From assembly GCA_022575985.1 (NCBI GenBank), contig JAKSXM010000279.1, forward strand, positions 1,087,223-1,151,222: 64,000 bases of DNA, given 5' to 3'. Position numbers and translations under genes: made by a program. Within the stretch, counting starts at the first letter, position 1. Each line of letters opens with the position of its first letter. Below the pieces are notes generated by a model that saw only the letters and a list, made by a program, of their open reading frames with translations, had not been told where the DNA came from and did not search any database. The stretch is from Anagrus nilaparvatae (taxonomy: Eukaryota; Arthropoda; Insecta; Hymenoptera; Mymaridae). Shown here one piece after another: positions 46,201-61,200 of the stretch.

Positions 46201-49200
46201 TTTCGTTTTTCCTTTTCAGGTTCTAGAGTTTCTGATGATTTACCACTTGAATTACTTGAATCGCTCGAATCACTTGAACCTTCATCTTCGTCTTCGATAA
46301 TTTCTTTCTTTTTATGGCGACCACGAGGATGCACGATTTTTGATTTTTGAGGTTTTTTTCTAACTGAGATACTCTTTTTATTTTTCTCTTCATCATCACT
46401 TTCGTTACTGGATAGTACTGATGAGGGTTGTACTCTACGATTTTGTACAACGGTCGAAGTTGTCAAGGAGGGTCTTTTCCTAATTTTTTTATTGATTTTA
46501 GAAAGTCTTGTAATAGATCTCTTAAGAGCTTCATTCTTATCTGGATCAATAGCAGTCTTCGATTTTATTTTATTTTTTAGTTTATTATGCTTAGAATTGA
46601 ATGCACTTAATCTGAAAAACTTTTGTTTCTCTTTGGATATGCGTATATCGTTTTTTTCTTCAAAGAGCCTACCCTGGCCATCTGAAGAAGGGTGGGAAGG
46701 ACTTTGAGGTGAAGGAGAGGATACTCTGTTAAGTTGACGAGGGGAGACAACACCCGCATTACCGTCCAAGCTGTTGTCCACCTGAGCCACTGCTTGGTTA
46801 GTTTTCTTTCCAGATCCTGTCCCTGCTGTGCTTTTTCTGGAGACAACAGACCTAAAAAAGGATAAGCAAGGTATTTTGATAAGAATGTAAGAAAAAAAAA
46901 ATACTAAAAAGGAAATGGAGTTTAAATAACTAACTTTTTGTTGCAATCAGTAACATTAGAAGGCTTTTTTTTAACACTGGTTGGTGTATTTGGATGTTTT
47001 TTACTAGGTGTGTGATGATTAGTTTCATTATTTGTGTGTTGTTTTTCTTGTTTGTCTTGTTTTTCTTGCTGTTGCTGTTGTTGAGGTTGACTATTAGATA
47101 AACAGTGTTTACAACGCCATGGCGCTTTACTACGTTTATCTAAATTAGGTTGTAAACAATCAGGATGATAACAATTAGTACAATTATGACACTTAATTAA
47201 ATAACTTTGTGACTCTCTTTCTAATTGACATCCAGAACATGTTGGCGAACAATCACCACATGACCATGTTGAACCTCTATCAACTAATAACGCTAATTCA
47301 GCTGGTGCACAAATATTATGTAAAGCTGCACCACATTCGCTACATCTTATTAATTTTTCTTGTTGCTGTTGATTATTTATATTATTTCTTGTTGTTGCAT
47401 TATTATTATTACCAGCTGGTGTTGTACCTAAACATTCTTTACATATTGGTAAAGGTGCCGGTAACTGTAAAAAAAAAAAATAATTATTTTATTAATATTT
47501 ATTAAGCATAACTAATTACATTGCAAGGTAAAGTAATGTTTGAATATTTTGGGGTTTCTTGAATGCAATTTAATATTTAAGGAAACATAAAAAAACGTAT
47601 TTAATCGTTGATATACGTTGTTGTTTTGATGAAATTTAAAAAATAGTAGGGTGCATCTTATTATTATTTATTTTTGCGTCGAAAAGTTTTAGAGGCCGTT
47701 ACCAGTGACGCATTTTAAAAACGTTGTTATTATGTTAACCGGCCGGTTTATTATGATGATATAACTTAATAAAAAAATATTTAAAATTACATTATTATTA
47801 AATTTGACTTACATATGTGGGTGTCTAAATGGCAAAATATAAGGGAGTTTCTGTATTACATTTTGGGAATATTTAAAATGTGCGCAAATAAGGGTGATGA
47901 TAAAAAAAATTTATATGGGTTTGTATAATGTAAATTAATACTGAAAAAAAGTAATTGTAATATGACTTTTTATTTATTTTTTGTAACTGTAAAATTACAC
48001 TGTAAATTTTGGTATGGTAATAATTTTTGAAATAATTTAGTTTTTGCTAAAAATTTTGTAAGTTTAGTTAAAAAAAATTGCCCTAATTTCGATTTGTTTT
48101 GTATTTTTTTAAATTTAGCGCTATTTTATTGACTTATTTTAGTTTTATTTGAATGACAATCGTATTCTTAAAAAATTTGTAACAAATTTACAAAAATTTA
48201 AAAGTATCAAAAATTTAAAAAATATCAAACAACACGCTCCAATTAACTAAAAATCTAATAAAATAATAAAAAATAATTAAATACATAATTAATACCTGGC
48301 TCAACAATAATAAATCTTGGCTTCTGTAACTCGAACGTAATATCATAGTCGAGCCCATTTTTCTTTACAATAAAATTGAAAACAACGATGCTCATGAGAC
48401 GAATGCTTTGATACTTCTAATTTTATTTATAATACGTAAAACATATATATATTTTTCAAAGTTTATAAGATAATAAAATGTTCATTATTATTATTATTAT
48501 AGGGACAAAAAAAGGGGAAATATCATCATAAGTTGTTCCTTTTTCATATATTTCTTTATGCGCGCGCTTTTGTATTGTATTGCAGAATTGATCAAATTTA
48601 ATGGCATACACTGAAAAAAATATTTATTTTGTAAACGCGGGGTTTTCCGTGAGAAATAATGAGTCTTTAGGATAAAAATGGTCTATTTTTGCACTAAAAG
48701 CTCAAAAATCTATCCCATAGTACCAAAAATTAATAAAAAAAATTTTTTTCAGTGTAAAACAAGATTTAATTATATAGTATAAAATTGAAATTAAAAAATT
48801 TAATTAAAAATATTGATCGGATTAAATATAAATCAGATTATAAAATATTAAATTAAAATTCTAACAACTATAAATATCGATTGAGTTTATTACATAAAAA
48901 AACGACTGATATTTTATTAAAGACTTTAAACATTTTTATGTCAATAAATTATTCATAAAATAAAGTTTTTCTTATGTGCATAAAAAAACTTTTTGCACTT
49001 ACTAAAGTTATAATATCTATATTTTTAACGATTTTCATTTTATCAAACATCGTTAACTTATGGACTACTAATGGCATTCGAAGAAAGAGCAAAGACCTGT
49101 TGCTCTAGTTAATATAGTATTTTACCTATTAAACCCTTTTTTAATAGATTTTTTTTCTTCAGAATTTAAAAAATGTTGTAAAAAATTTTTTAAAACACAA

Positions 49201-52200
49201 AAATATTTGGTAATCAGGAAATACTAGGATCTGCTAATTTTGTTCCAGTAAAATTGTCCCCAAAAATTTGAAAGTATAAAATAAAAATTACACTTAATAA
49301 TCTGTGAAACGAATCTTGCACTATTAAAACCTCTTTTTAAATACTTTTTTTAAAAAAAAGTCAATTTATTATGTAATTAAAAAAAAAAACAGTAAAGGAA
49401 ATTCTTTCTCACAAAATTTATTTGCAAAAATAGCCATTATTACAGAATATTTTTCTTTGAAAATATTTCTTTTAAGCATTATTATTATTATTATAAATTA
49501 TTTATTCATATACACTGAAAAAAAAAATTCAACCTAGCGTCGAAATCCTCCTGTTCATACGTGAGGTAGGAAGTATACGTCGACGCGTATAGTATTCAAC
49601 TTCGATGTGGCGTAGGATCCTATTGTATACAGCCGGCGTCGAATAATGTTCCGACGTCGCGCTTGAAAAGAATTGATCGACGCCGCCACGATACACGTTT
49701 TAACTGCACGTGAGTTTCCATTCTACGAGCGCTCATATTATTGATTTGAGTTATTTAAAAATCTATTAATCTTTTTGAATTATTAAACTCGTAGATAATA
49801 AATTTTAATAATTATTTAATTTAAATAAAAAAATTAATTTAGAAAGCTATATATGTATATATATATATTTAATGATATATATAATTATATAAGATTATTA
49901 TTTTTATTTATAAATAATATATAGATGCGATATAATTTTATTTTATTTATTGAAAATGAAAAAAAAACCACGCAGTGTTACATACAATTTTCAACGAGAG
50001 TAAATAGATTTGCAAAATAAATGAATGAATGTTCAAAAATTTGCTTTATTCAGAATTTTTTTTATGATCCTAAAATTGCAATATTGATTTTTCATTTTCA
50101 AAAATTGTTAAACAATTAACCCTCCGAGTGTCCATTGTGCTGTGTCCCGTAGGCCGATATCGTCCCAATCGTTTTACATTTTTTAACTCCTTAAAAAATA
50201 ATTTTTTGATAAAATTTTTTTAAAAATGTTTTAGACAAACATTTCATAATCACGAAAAAAAAGTTTTTTGGCTAAAATGTCCACTCAGTTTTGCGCAAAA
50301 AATTTTGTAACAACCATAAACAGGCATTTTTTAAATTTTCGGTCGAAAATTCATATCTCCTACCCTAATTGATATTAAGGGGTAATAATCTAGGGTTTTG
50401 AGCTTCATATATATGACTTTAAAAAAACCCTACCCAAATTTGCCTCAGATCCAAAAACCATAATTATTTTGCGATATGAAAATTGGCCCTTTTCCTCGAT
50501 TATAAAAATTTATAAAAATTGAAGGTTTTGTTGTATAAACAGCCTCCCAGGATCATTTAATGGCCAAAAAAGTTATTTGTGGGGCTGAAGTATAATAACC
50601 TTTATATAAGTACATAAAAAAAATTTAGCCAAAAAAAATTATCACTCAAAACCATATAAAAGGTCAATTTAAATAAGAATTCAATCGCTATTCTAATTAA
50701 ATTCAAATATTTAAACAAAGTCGGGACTTAATAAGTTACACAAATGTAATGTGTAAAGCATAAAAATTACCAACTAATCAACATTAAAGTGAAGGTTTAA
50801 TCAAAAGTAGTGTGTAAATTGATATATTCAATACGTTATATATTAAATTAGTTAAATAATAAAATTTAATTATTACACCAGGCACGGAAAAAAATGACAC
50901 GTCAAGCCATACACTAGTGTAACCTAAGGAAGTAGGCTGTATTAAAAAACGACACGTCAAGCCTTACACTAGTGTAACCTAGGCGATACCAAAAAAACGA
51001 CACGTCATGCCTTACACTAGCGTAACCTAAGGAATCCGTCTATAATAAAAAAACGACACGTCAAGCCTTACACTAGTGTAACCTAGGCGATACCAAAAAA
51101 ACGACACGTCATGCCTTACACTAGTGTAACCTAAGGAATCCGTCTATAATAAAATAACGACACGTCAAGCCTTACACTAGTGTAACCTAGGCGATACCAA
51201 AAAAACGACACGTCATGCCTTACACTAGCGTAACCTAAGGAAGCCGTCTATAATAAAAAAACGACACGTCAAGCCTTACACTAGCGTAACTTAAGGAAGC
51301 GGTCTATAATAAAAAAACGACACGTCAAGCCTTACACTAGCGTAACCTAAGAAAGTAGGCTGTATTAAAACGAAACGTCAAGCCTTACACTAGTGTTACC
51401 TAGGCGATACTAAAAAAACGACACGTCAAGCCTTACACTAGCTTAACCTAAGGAAGCCGTCTATAATAAAAAAACGACACGTCAAGCCTTACACAAGCGT
51501 AACCTAAAGAAGTAGGCTGTATTAAAAAAAAGACACGTCAAACTAGTGTAACCTAGGCGATACCCAAAAACGACAAGTCAAGCCTTACACTAGCTTAACC
51601 TAAGGGAGTAGGCTGTATAAAAAAACAACACGTCAAGCCTTACACTAGGGTAACCTAAGGAAGTAGGCTGTATTAAAAAACAACACGTCAAGCCTTACAC
51701 TAGCGTAACCTAAGGAAGTAGGCTATATTAAAAAACGACACGTCAAGCCTTACACTAGCGTAACCTAGGTTATATTAAAAAAACGACATGTCAAGCCTTA
51801 CACTAGTGTAACCTAAGGAATCCATCTATAATAAAAAAACGACACGTCAAGCCTTACACTAGTGTAACCTAGGCGATACCAAAAAAACGACGCGTTAAGC
51901 CTTACACTAGCGTAACCTAAGGAAGTAGCCTGTTTTAAAAAACGACACGTCAAGCCTTACACTAGCGTAACCTAAGGGAGTAGGCTGTATAAAAAAACAA
52001 CACGTCAAGCCTTACACTAGGGTAACCTAAGGAAGTAGGCTATATTAAAAAACGACACGTCAAGCCTTGCACTAGCGTAACCTAGGTTATATTAAAAAAA
52101 CGACATGTCAAGCCTTACACTAGTGTAACCTATAAAGTAGGCTGCATTAATACGCGACGCAATTTTTTTTTAACAGAAAAAAAAGTGAACAAAGATGAGT

Positions 52201-55200
52201 TGAGCAGAAAAAAATGAACAAAAAAAGTTGAAAATAAAAATTTTTGAACACAAAAAATTGAACAAAATTTTTTGACCAACAAAAAACTTGGTTCAACTTT
52301 TTTTCTTCAAAAATTTTTCTGTCCAATTATTTTTGTTCAAAACTTTCTATGTTCAAATTTTTTTGTTCATTTTTTTCTGTTCAACTCATCTTTGTTCACT
52401 TTTTTTTCTGTTCAAAAATAATGGCGTCCATTAGCGTAACCTAAGGAAGCGGTCTATAATAAAAAAACGACATGTCAAGCCTTACACTAGCGTAACCTAA
52501 GTAAGTAGGCTGTATTAAAAAAAAGACACGTCAAACTAGTGTAACCTAGGCGATACCCAAAAACGACAAGTCAAGCCTTACACTAGCTTAACCTAAGAAA
52601 GCCGTCTATAATAAAAAAACGACACGTCAAGCCTTACACTAGCGTAACCTAAGGAAGCGGTCTATAATAAAAAAACGAGACGTTAAGCCTTACACTAGCG
52701 TAACATAAGGAAGTAGGCTATTTTAAAAAACGGCACAAATTCAAAATGGCGGCCTCAAAATTCGCCCATTTTTGAAAAATTAGCCAAATATGAGTTCAAT
52801 TTTTGGCGTAACACGAATAAGAATATTGATAAAATATCTAGGAGTTTTTGGATATGCTGACTACGAAATTAGTAAAAACTAAACCACAAGCCTTTTATGA
52901 ACATTGATTATTCACCACTTTTACCCTTATTTTCCACCCCTAGATGAAGTTTCATCATTTTTTTGAGTTCATATTTGAAATCAGCAATCTTGAGAACCCC
53001 CGATATAGATTTTCCAGTAAGAATAAAAACTTTTAAAAAGAAAATAAAGAATTTTTATAAATGACTTTTCACCCCTTTTCACCCCAATTTTCGACTCCTC
53101 GATAAAATTTTATGTTTTTTTGAAGTTCATATTTGAAGGCAGCAGCCTCAAAAACCCTAAGATATAATGTTAGACCAAATACTGCTAGTGTAAGGCTTGC
53201 GGTGTCGTTTTTTTAATCTAGACTATTTCCTTAGGTAACGCTATTGTAAGGCTTGACGTTTCGTTTTATTATTATAACCTAATTCATCAGTTTATGTTCG
53301 TGTAATGCTTGACGTGTCGTTTTGGTTCCTCATAGAGGAACCTTTGTGTTCGGTAAAATTTTGATTTCTTGACATATAAACACGTTTTGAGACCTCAGGA
53401 AGCTAAAAAACCGGTTTTTAAAAAAAGTCTGTAACCGGTTATATTTCACAACCAACATTATATTAAGACCTAATTTTTTTTTCAAAATTTTTTTCACTAA
53501 AAAAGCTGGAGGTCCATTTTTTTTTTAATTTGGATGTAATACCTCATTCATTTCCATGAAAATACTTATATTTGAAAATATGCTTTTTACTCGATGTCTT
53601 GAATCTTATAATTAATTTAAAAAAAAATTTTTTTCTTAAAATTTTTGTTACCAAAAAATACAAAAAATACATTTTTTTCTATTTGGACGTAGTACCTAAT
53701 TGTTTTCTATGAGAGTACTAGTTTTAGAAATATAATTCATAGTCAATTTTTGGATTGGATACGTAATTTCATGAAAATTTTTTTCTCCAAATTTTTGCCG
53801 CCAAAAAATATAAAAAATGCCAATTTTTTTTTTTAGGACGTAGTACTTAATTTGTTTCTACGAAAGTACGAATCTAGAATTATCGTTTTTAAAGGATTTC
53901 TCCATCTGATACGTAATTTTTCGAAATTTTTTTTTTAATCATTTTTTACATAAAAAAATTAAAAATACACCATAATTTTTTTTTCTATTTCAACGTAATA
54001 CTCAATTTATTTCTGTGAAAGTAATAATATCTGGAATTATCATTTGTAAAGGATTTCGCCATCTGATACGTAAATTTTCGAAATTTTTAAAATTTTTTGT
54101 ATAAAAAAATTAAAAAAACACAATAATTTTTTTTCTTTTAGGACGTAGTAACTAATTTATTTCTATGAAAGTACAAATATCTAGAATTATCGTTTTTAAA
54201 GGATTTCTCCATCTGATGCATAATTTTTCGAAATTTTTTTTTTTTATTTTTTTGTATAAAAAAATTAAAAAACACAATAATTTTTTTTCTTTTTGGACGT
54301 AGTACTTAGTTTATTTCTATGAAAGTACTAATATCCAGAATTATCATTTTTAAAAAATTTCTCCATCTGATACGTAATTTTTCGAAATTTTTTTTCTCAA
54401 TATTTGTTACATAAAAAAATTAAAAATAAACCACATTTTTTTTTTAATGATTCAGTAATTAATTTCTTTCTATAAAAGTATACGAATATCTAGAATTGTC
54501 GTTCGTAAAGGATTCCTCCATCTGATACGTAATTATTCAAAATTTTTTTTTTAACATAAAAAAATTAAAAATACACCATAATTTTTTTTTCTTTTTGGAC
54601 GTAGTGAAAGTACTAATATCTAGAATTATCGTTTTTACTCGATATCTCCAATCTGATATACTTAATTTTTTAAAAAATATTTTTTTAAATTTTTCATATA
54701 AAAAAATTAGAAAAAAAATTATTTTTTTTTTTTAGGACTTAGTACTTAATTTCTATGTATGAAAGAACGAATATATAGAATTATCGTTTTATCTAGAATC
54801 TAGAATTATGGTTTTTACTAGGTAAAGTAGACCATTATAAACATTTTGTTATTGTTAATGAGGAACCATAGTTCCAATTAATTGGTAGCGTTTTTTTATT
54901 ATAGACCGCTACCTTATGTTATCTTAGTGTAAGGCTTGACGTATCGTTTTCTTTAATATAGCCTAGGTTACCCTAGTGTAAGGCTTGACGTGTCGTTTTT
55001 TTATTATAGCCTACTTCCTTAGGTTACGCTAGTGTATGGCTTGACGTGTCGTTTTTTTAGTACAGCCTACTTCCTTAGGTTACGATAGTATATGGCTTGA
55101 CGTGTAGTTTTTTTGGTATCGCCTAGGTTACACAAGTGTAAGGCTTGACGTGTCGTTTCCTAATACAGCCTACTTCCTTAGGTTACCCTAGTGTAAGGCT

Positions 55201-58200
55201 TGACGTGTCGTTTTTTTTATTATAGCCTACTTCTTGAGGTTACGCTAGTGTAAGGCTTGACGTGTCGTTTTTTTATTATAGACCGCTTTCTTAGGTTATG
55301 TTAGTGTAAGGCTTGACATGTCGTTTTTTTAATATAGCCTAGGTTACGCTAGTGTAAGGCTTGACGTGTCGTTTTTTATTATAGCCTACTTCCTTAGGTT
55401 ACGCTAGTGTAAGGCTTGACGTGTCGTTTTTTTGGTATCACCTAGGTTACACTAGTGTAAGGCTTGACGTGTCGTTTTTTATTAATGACCGCTTCCTTAG
55501 CTTACGCTAGTGTAAGGCTTGACGTGTCGTTTAATTATTATAAACTACTTTTTTAGGTTACGCTAGTGTAAGGCTTGATGAGTCGTTTTTTTGGTATCGC
55601 GTAGGTTACACTAGTGTAAGGCTTGACGTGTTGTTTTTTTATACAGCCTACTCCCTTAGGTTACGCTAGTGTAAGGCATGACGTGTCGTTTTCTTATTAT
55701 AGGCCGCTTCCTTAGGTTATGTTAGTGTAAGACTTGACATGTCGTTTTTTTAATATAGCCTAGGTTACGCTAGTGTAAGGCTTGATGTGTCGTTATTTAT
55801 TATAGTCTACTTCCTAAGGTTACGCTAGTGTATGGCTTGAAATGTCATTTTTTTATTATAAACCGCTTTCTTAGGTTATATTAGTGTAAGGCTTGACGTG
55901 TCGTTTTCTTATTATAGGCCACTTCCTTAGGTTATGTTAGTGTAAGGCTTGATGTGTCGTTTTTTTAATATAGCCTAATTCCTTAAGTTATGTTAGTGTA
56001 AGGCTTGACGTGTCCTTTTTTTATTATTTACCGCTTTATTAGGTTACGCTAGTGTAAGGCTTGACGTATCGTTTTTTTATTGTAGCCTACTTCCTTAGGT
56101 TACACTAGTGTAAGACTTGACGTGTCGTTTTTTTATTATAGACCGCTTTCTTAGGTTATGTTAGTGTAAGGCTTGACGTGTCGTTTTTTATTATAGTCTA
56201 CTTCCTTAGGTTACACTAGTGTAAGACTTGACGTGTCGTTTTTTTATTATAGCCTATTTCCGTAGGTCATGCTAGTGTAAGGCTTGACGTGTCATTTTTT
56301 ATTATAGTCTACTTCCTTAGGTTACACTAGTGTAAGACTTGACGTGTCGTTTTTTTATTATAGACCGCTTTCTTAGGTTATGTTAGTGTAAGGCTTGACG
56401 TGTCATTATTTTATTATAGCCTATTTCCGTAGGTCATGCTAGTGTAAGGCTTGACGTGTCGTTTTTTATTATAGTCTACTTCCTTAGGTTACGCTAGTGT
56501 ATGGCTTGACATGTCGTTTTTTTATTCTAGCCTACTTCCTTAGGTTACACAAGTGTAAGGCTTGACGTGTCGTTTTTTTATTATATACCGCTTTCTTACG
56601 TTATGTTAGTGTAAGGCTTGACGTGTTGTTTTTTTAATATAGCCTACTTCCTTAAGTTATGTTAGTGTAAGGCTTGACGTGTCGTTTTTTTATTTTAGCC
56701 TACTTCCTTAGGTTACACTAGTGTAAGGCTTGACGTGTCGTTTTTTTATATAGCCTACTTCCTTAGGTTACGCTAGTGTAAGGCATGAGGAAAAAGGAGT
56801 CGAAATTCTTGATTTGTGACCCAAAAAACCTATACGGACATATCCGGGATGCTTAAAGTGCGAAAATATCAAAAACGCACCTTTTATGGGTAGTTTTGGC
56901 TATTTTAAGGGTGAAATATTGAATATTTATGAAAAAGTCGAAATTCTTGATTAGCGACCCAAAAAACCTATTCGGGCATATCCTGGATGTTGAAAGTGCG
57001 AAAATATTTAAAACATCCCTTATCGGGGTAGTTTTAGCTATTTTATGGGTGAAATATTGAGTATTTATGAAAAAAGAGTCGAAATTCTTGTTATTTATCA
57101 AAAAAACCTATACAGACATGTCCTGGATGCTCAAAGTGCGAAAATATTAAAAACACCCCTGTTGGGGTAGTTTAAGCTATTTTAAGGGTGAAATATTGAA
57201 TATTTATGAAAAAAGAGTCGAAATTCTTGTTATTTATCCAAAAAACCTATACAGACATGTCCTGGATGCTCAAAGTGCGAAAATATTAAAAACACCCCTT
57301 TTGGGGGTAGTTTGAGCTATTTTAAGGGTGAAATATTGAATATTTATGAAAAAGGAGTCGAAATTCTTGATAAGCGACTCAAAAAGCCTATATATTATGG
57401 GCATATCCTGGATGCTCAAAGTGCGAAAATAGCAAAAACACCCCCTTTTGGGGGGTAGAATTAGCCAATTTAGCGGTTAAATTTGAATTATTTATGAAAA
57501 AGAAGTCAAAATTCTTTATTAGCAACCCAAAAAGTCCATATGGTGCAAATCTGAGCGCTGAAAGTGCGAATATGTAAAAAAAAACCCCTTTCTGGGGGTA
57601 GTTTTAGGAAATTTAAGGGTGAAGCCCCAATTTCTTTACGAAAGGACCCCAATTTTCTTTTTCAGCGACCCAAAAAACCTATAAACCTCCCCCCCAACGG
57701 TATGTTGCCTGGAGTAATGATTAAATTTTATTATTTAATTAATTTATACTACGGATTAAATAAATAATGATTTAATTTTTATGTTTAAATTCTGATGCTA
57801 ATTGACACAATAAGGTTTTGAGTGTAAGGTTGGAATAAAATTTGGGAGACTAAAATAATGGATTTTTTTGGGAATTTTTTTTTGTTGTAAAAAACACAAA
57901 ATTTTGCTATGTATTTTTTTTTTTTTAATATAAAAAATAGTTTATGCAGCAACAAAAAACATAGCAACAAGAGCAACACGTGCAATTGTAATTTTTTATT
58001 TACAGTAATTTTATTCACTGACTGCGTAGAACTATAGTATACAACACGTTGCCGGTAGAAACGAGCGGCGTCGAAGTCGTGCCTTGCGACGCCTCGTCGA
58101 AAGAGTCGACGACGTCCAGCCGGAATAGTTTACACGCTGCGTTAAAAACGCGCCATGTATAGGTGGAAACTGAAAATACGACGCGGCGTAGTTATTGTAC

Positions 58201-61200
58201 GAGCCTCACGTTATGAGCTACTTCAACATTACGTAGATAAGAATTTTTTCAACTCTGCGTCGAAAAAATTTTCGGCGCTAGGTTGAATTTTTTTTTTGAG
58301 TGTATAGAATTACTACTTTCACTTATAAGTTATGTACTTATTATTCAATTTAAATTATTATGTCATATATAATAAATATAAATGTATATTTAAATAAAAA
58401 TTTTTTTTTTCAAGTCAAAAATTAACATTTTTATTTTTATGCAAAATTGTGATGAATATTATTTATATTATGAGATTGATAAAAAATTATAAAAATAAAT
58501 TGTTTCTTACATAACGCCAAAAACTTGTTTAATCTTATGGTTTAAATTAAATGGCATCGGATTTTGAATTTTATAAAAATGATTTTTTTTTTGGTAAGTT
58601 AAAAAATAATCTAAGGACGCTCTGGTCGTTGAATTTTCAAATAAAGAAATATACAGATTTTGGAGAAAATACCAAGGAATCCGATGATGTAGGCTTTTTA
58701 GTCGACAAATATGTAAAATTAAGAAATATTTGCGTGCTAAATTTAATACGGGCTTTTGTGGGGAATACATATTACTGTGACATCAAATGTCACATTAATT
58801 TTCAATTTTTGTACGCAATTATCTCTAAATTTTTCACGCTTTTTGAATAAAAAACTCACATCATTGGATTTCTGAAACTTTTTCTGAAAAAACTCAATAT
58901 TTCCTCGAATATTTCTTTTATTCAGAAATTGAATGACCAGAAGGTCCTTCTAAATTCGCCAAATTTAAGATTTTTCCAGGTAGTCCCATATTAGATATTT
59001 GGGCTTAACTATTGCGGAAATACGGTATACTTGTCAAATTAGCTTCATACACTGAATTTTTCCGCTTGTCGCAATAAAGCGAAATTCCGCTTGCACCAAG
59101 CAGATTATTAGTTGCATCAAGTGCATTTCCGCTTGGCTCAAACGGATATTATCCTATTGCCGCAAGCGGTAATTTTGAATTTATTAAATTTTAGGTTCCT
59201 TTTTACTTTTCAGGGGGCGAACCTTATAAGTTTGTTTACTGAAATTCAAAATAGAGAAGTAAAAATTCTCACTCCTAACCTAAAAATACTGCTAAAAAAC
59301 ACAAATTAAACGATTCTAACCTCAAAATTTATTAATGGAGAGTTAAATTTTTTTGCCATTTACCTTACAGTTCATTATTTCTGATAATCTAGATTCATTT
59401 TATAAAAAATATTATTCATTTTTCACGTTACTCAGCTTACATTTTGAAGAAAAAAATAATAATAAAAGGTATAATAAGTAATATTGAAAATTTTACAAGG
59501 ACAAAAAATAAAAATAATGTCGTATTTAATTTATAAATAATATAAATCAAGCAGGTTATAAAAAGTAAATGTCAATATTATTAAATATGCACAAATATTA
59601 TATTTATGAAAATTTTATATAGCCAACTTTTCATAACGTACAAATATGAAGATCAATAAAAGACCGCATTTATATTGCAAATCTATACATCAGGCTTATA
59701 ATATGAATGTATTTGTAAATATAAATGCGTGGGATGCCAAGCGTGTATATATTTTTTTTTGCCCATTTTTATTTTTACGCGTTTTATATTTTTTGCGTTT
59801 AAATACACACACAAATATTCAACTTTTTTTCAGTCTCTCCTTGACTTTTTTTGTTGCGCGTATTTGAACAGGGATTTTTTTACGCACTGATACCTTTTGT
59901 TTGTTTGAGCCGAGAGGATTTTTTATCTTTTTTTAGTTTTTTATTAAAAAATAGTCCTTATTTCGGATGATCAAAATTTTTTTCAATATTCACCCCTTCT
60001 ATCCTCCCCCGCAGCGCCGATTTACTTTTGGCTAATTTACTTGCATGAAAATTTTTTATGCTACTCAAAATGAATAAAAATATCTCAGTGTATGATTAAT
60101 AATAAACTCAATAATTATGGAGTATATCAAAAGAAAATTGTTTTTGGTCTGAAATAGCACGTTTATCCAGGCGTCAAGCCCGACGTTTACATGGCGGAAA
60201 AAACGTATACGTTTACTTGCAACTGATAAAAAATGTCTTTCAAATAGTAAACAAAGAATACCCTAATTGCCTCGAATCGTTAATTTCCTTTCAATCAATA
60301 GTAAAAAAATATAAAAGCAACAGAATTTTTATAATCTAGGATTTTTATGAAAATCTTACCAAAGCGAATTTTTAATTATTACTGAAATGCTGTATACAAA
60401 AAAAATTGGCATGAATCTAAAAATTATGGAATTAATTTAATAAAATCGTTTCAGAAATATCTAAAATTTGCCTGAAAAAAAAGCTTCAGTAAAAAATCTG
60501 GCCAAAATCTACACAGAAAACTCCCAGTTCCCAAAAGTTCTATTGCTTTTGTGTCATTTATTTTCCTAGGGCGAGCAATTCTTAACTTTTCTCATTTCTT
60601 TTAATTTTGTTAATTTTTATTAAATTTCATAAAAAAAGATAAATAAGTAAATATTAAAATAATAATTTAATTTTAATTAAAAATTAAATATTAATAAATC
60701 ATAATTAAAAGTATAATAATAATATGTAGGTAAATAACAAGTTAATTAAATATAATTAAAATTCTAAAACTAGAAATAATAATAATATTAATCTGAAAAT
60801 ATCAGTTTAAGTTAAATTAATTTAATATATAAACAGACAGAAAATTAAACTTGTCATTTATTTTTAAGAGGATAAAAAAAATAATTAACTTTACAATATT
60901 TCTTAAGCCCTTTCTAGACCTAATTAATTTTTTTAAATATTGTGTGCTTTGACTATACTCTTTGGTATACTTAACTCTTGCTCTTTTTAAAAAATTATTT
61001 ACCTTCATTATATTATGCATCCTGTAAATAAAATGTAAAAAAGATTTAATATAAGTTAAAGTAGTGTGTGTGAGTTTTGGCTTTAAGAAATTTATATAAA
61101 AAAAGATTGGATGAAAAAAAGGAATAAGAAAAGAGGTTAAGGTCAAACCATGATTTAAAAATAAAATAATAATCATAATATTGTTTATAAGCTATAAAAT

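Larger units (their letters stand above)
49513..58302. mobile_element. 8.8 kb TA-flanked TIR element carrying facing satellite arrays
   Basis: The tips match for 33 bases with two differences (CACTGAAAAAAAAAATTCAA..., continuing CCTAGCGTCGAAA; right tip inverted) and are flanked by TA at 49511-49512 and 58303-58304. Both ends carry ~220-300 bases rich in CG and CGACG words, unlike the rest of the intron. Between them lie a forward satellite array, a spacer, an inverted satellite array, ~150-bp repeats and ~180-bp repeats. No transposase is seen. It lies in the enok 16.4 kb intron. The two ends could instead be separate MITEs, but their matching tips favour one element. Confidence 0.65.

Noticed and set aside
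45076..46707. Several plus-strand frames opposite an enok exon
   Set aside because: Low-complexity antisense shadows of the Ser/Lys-rich exon; no recognisable domain.
50889..52737. Regular repeats with spacers, CRISPR-like at first sight
   Set aside because: The spacers recur in a few classes, the cores are internally palindromic, no cas genes are present, and the array is in an intron of an animal gene; it is a satellite.
57564..57767. Frame covering the end of the ~180-bp repeats
   Set aside because: It follows repeat text and is broken in the other copies.
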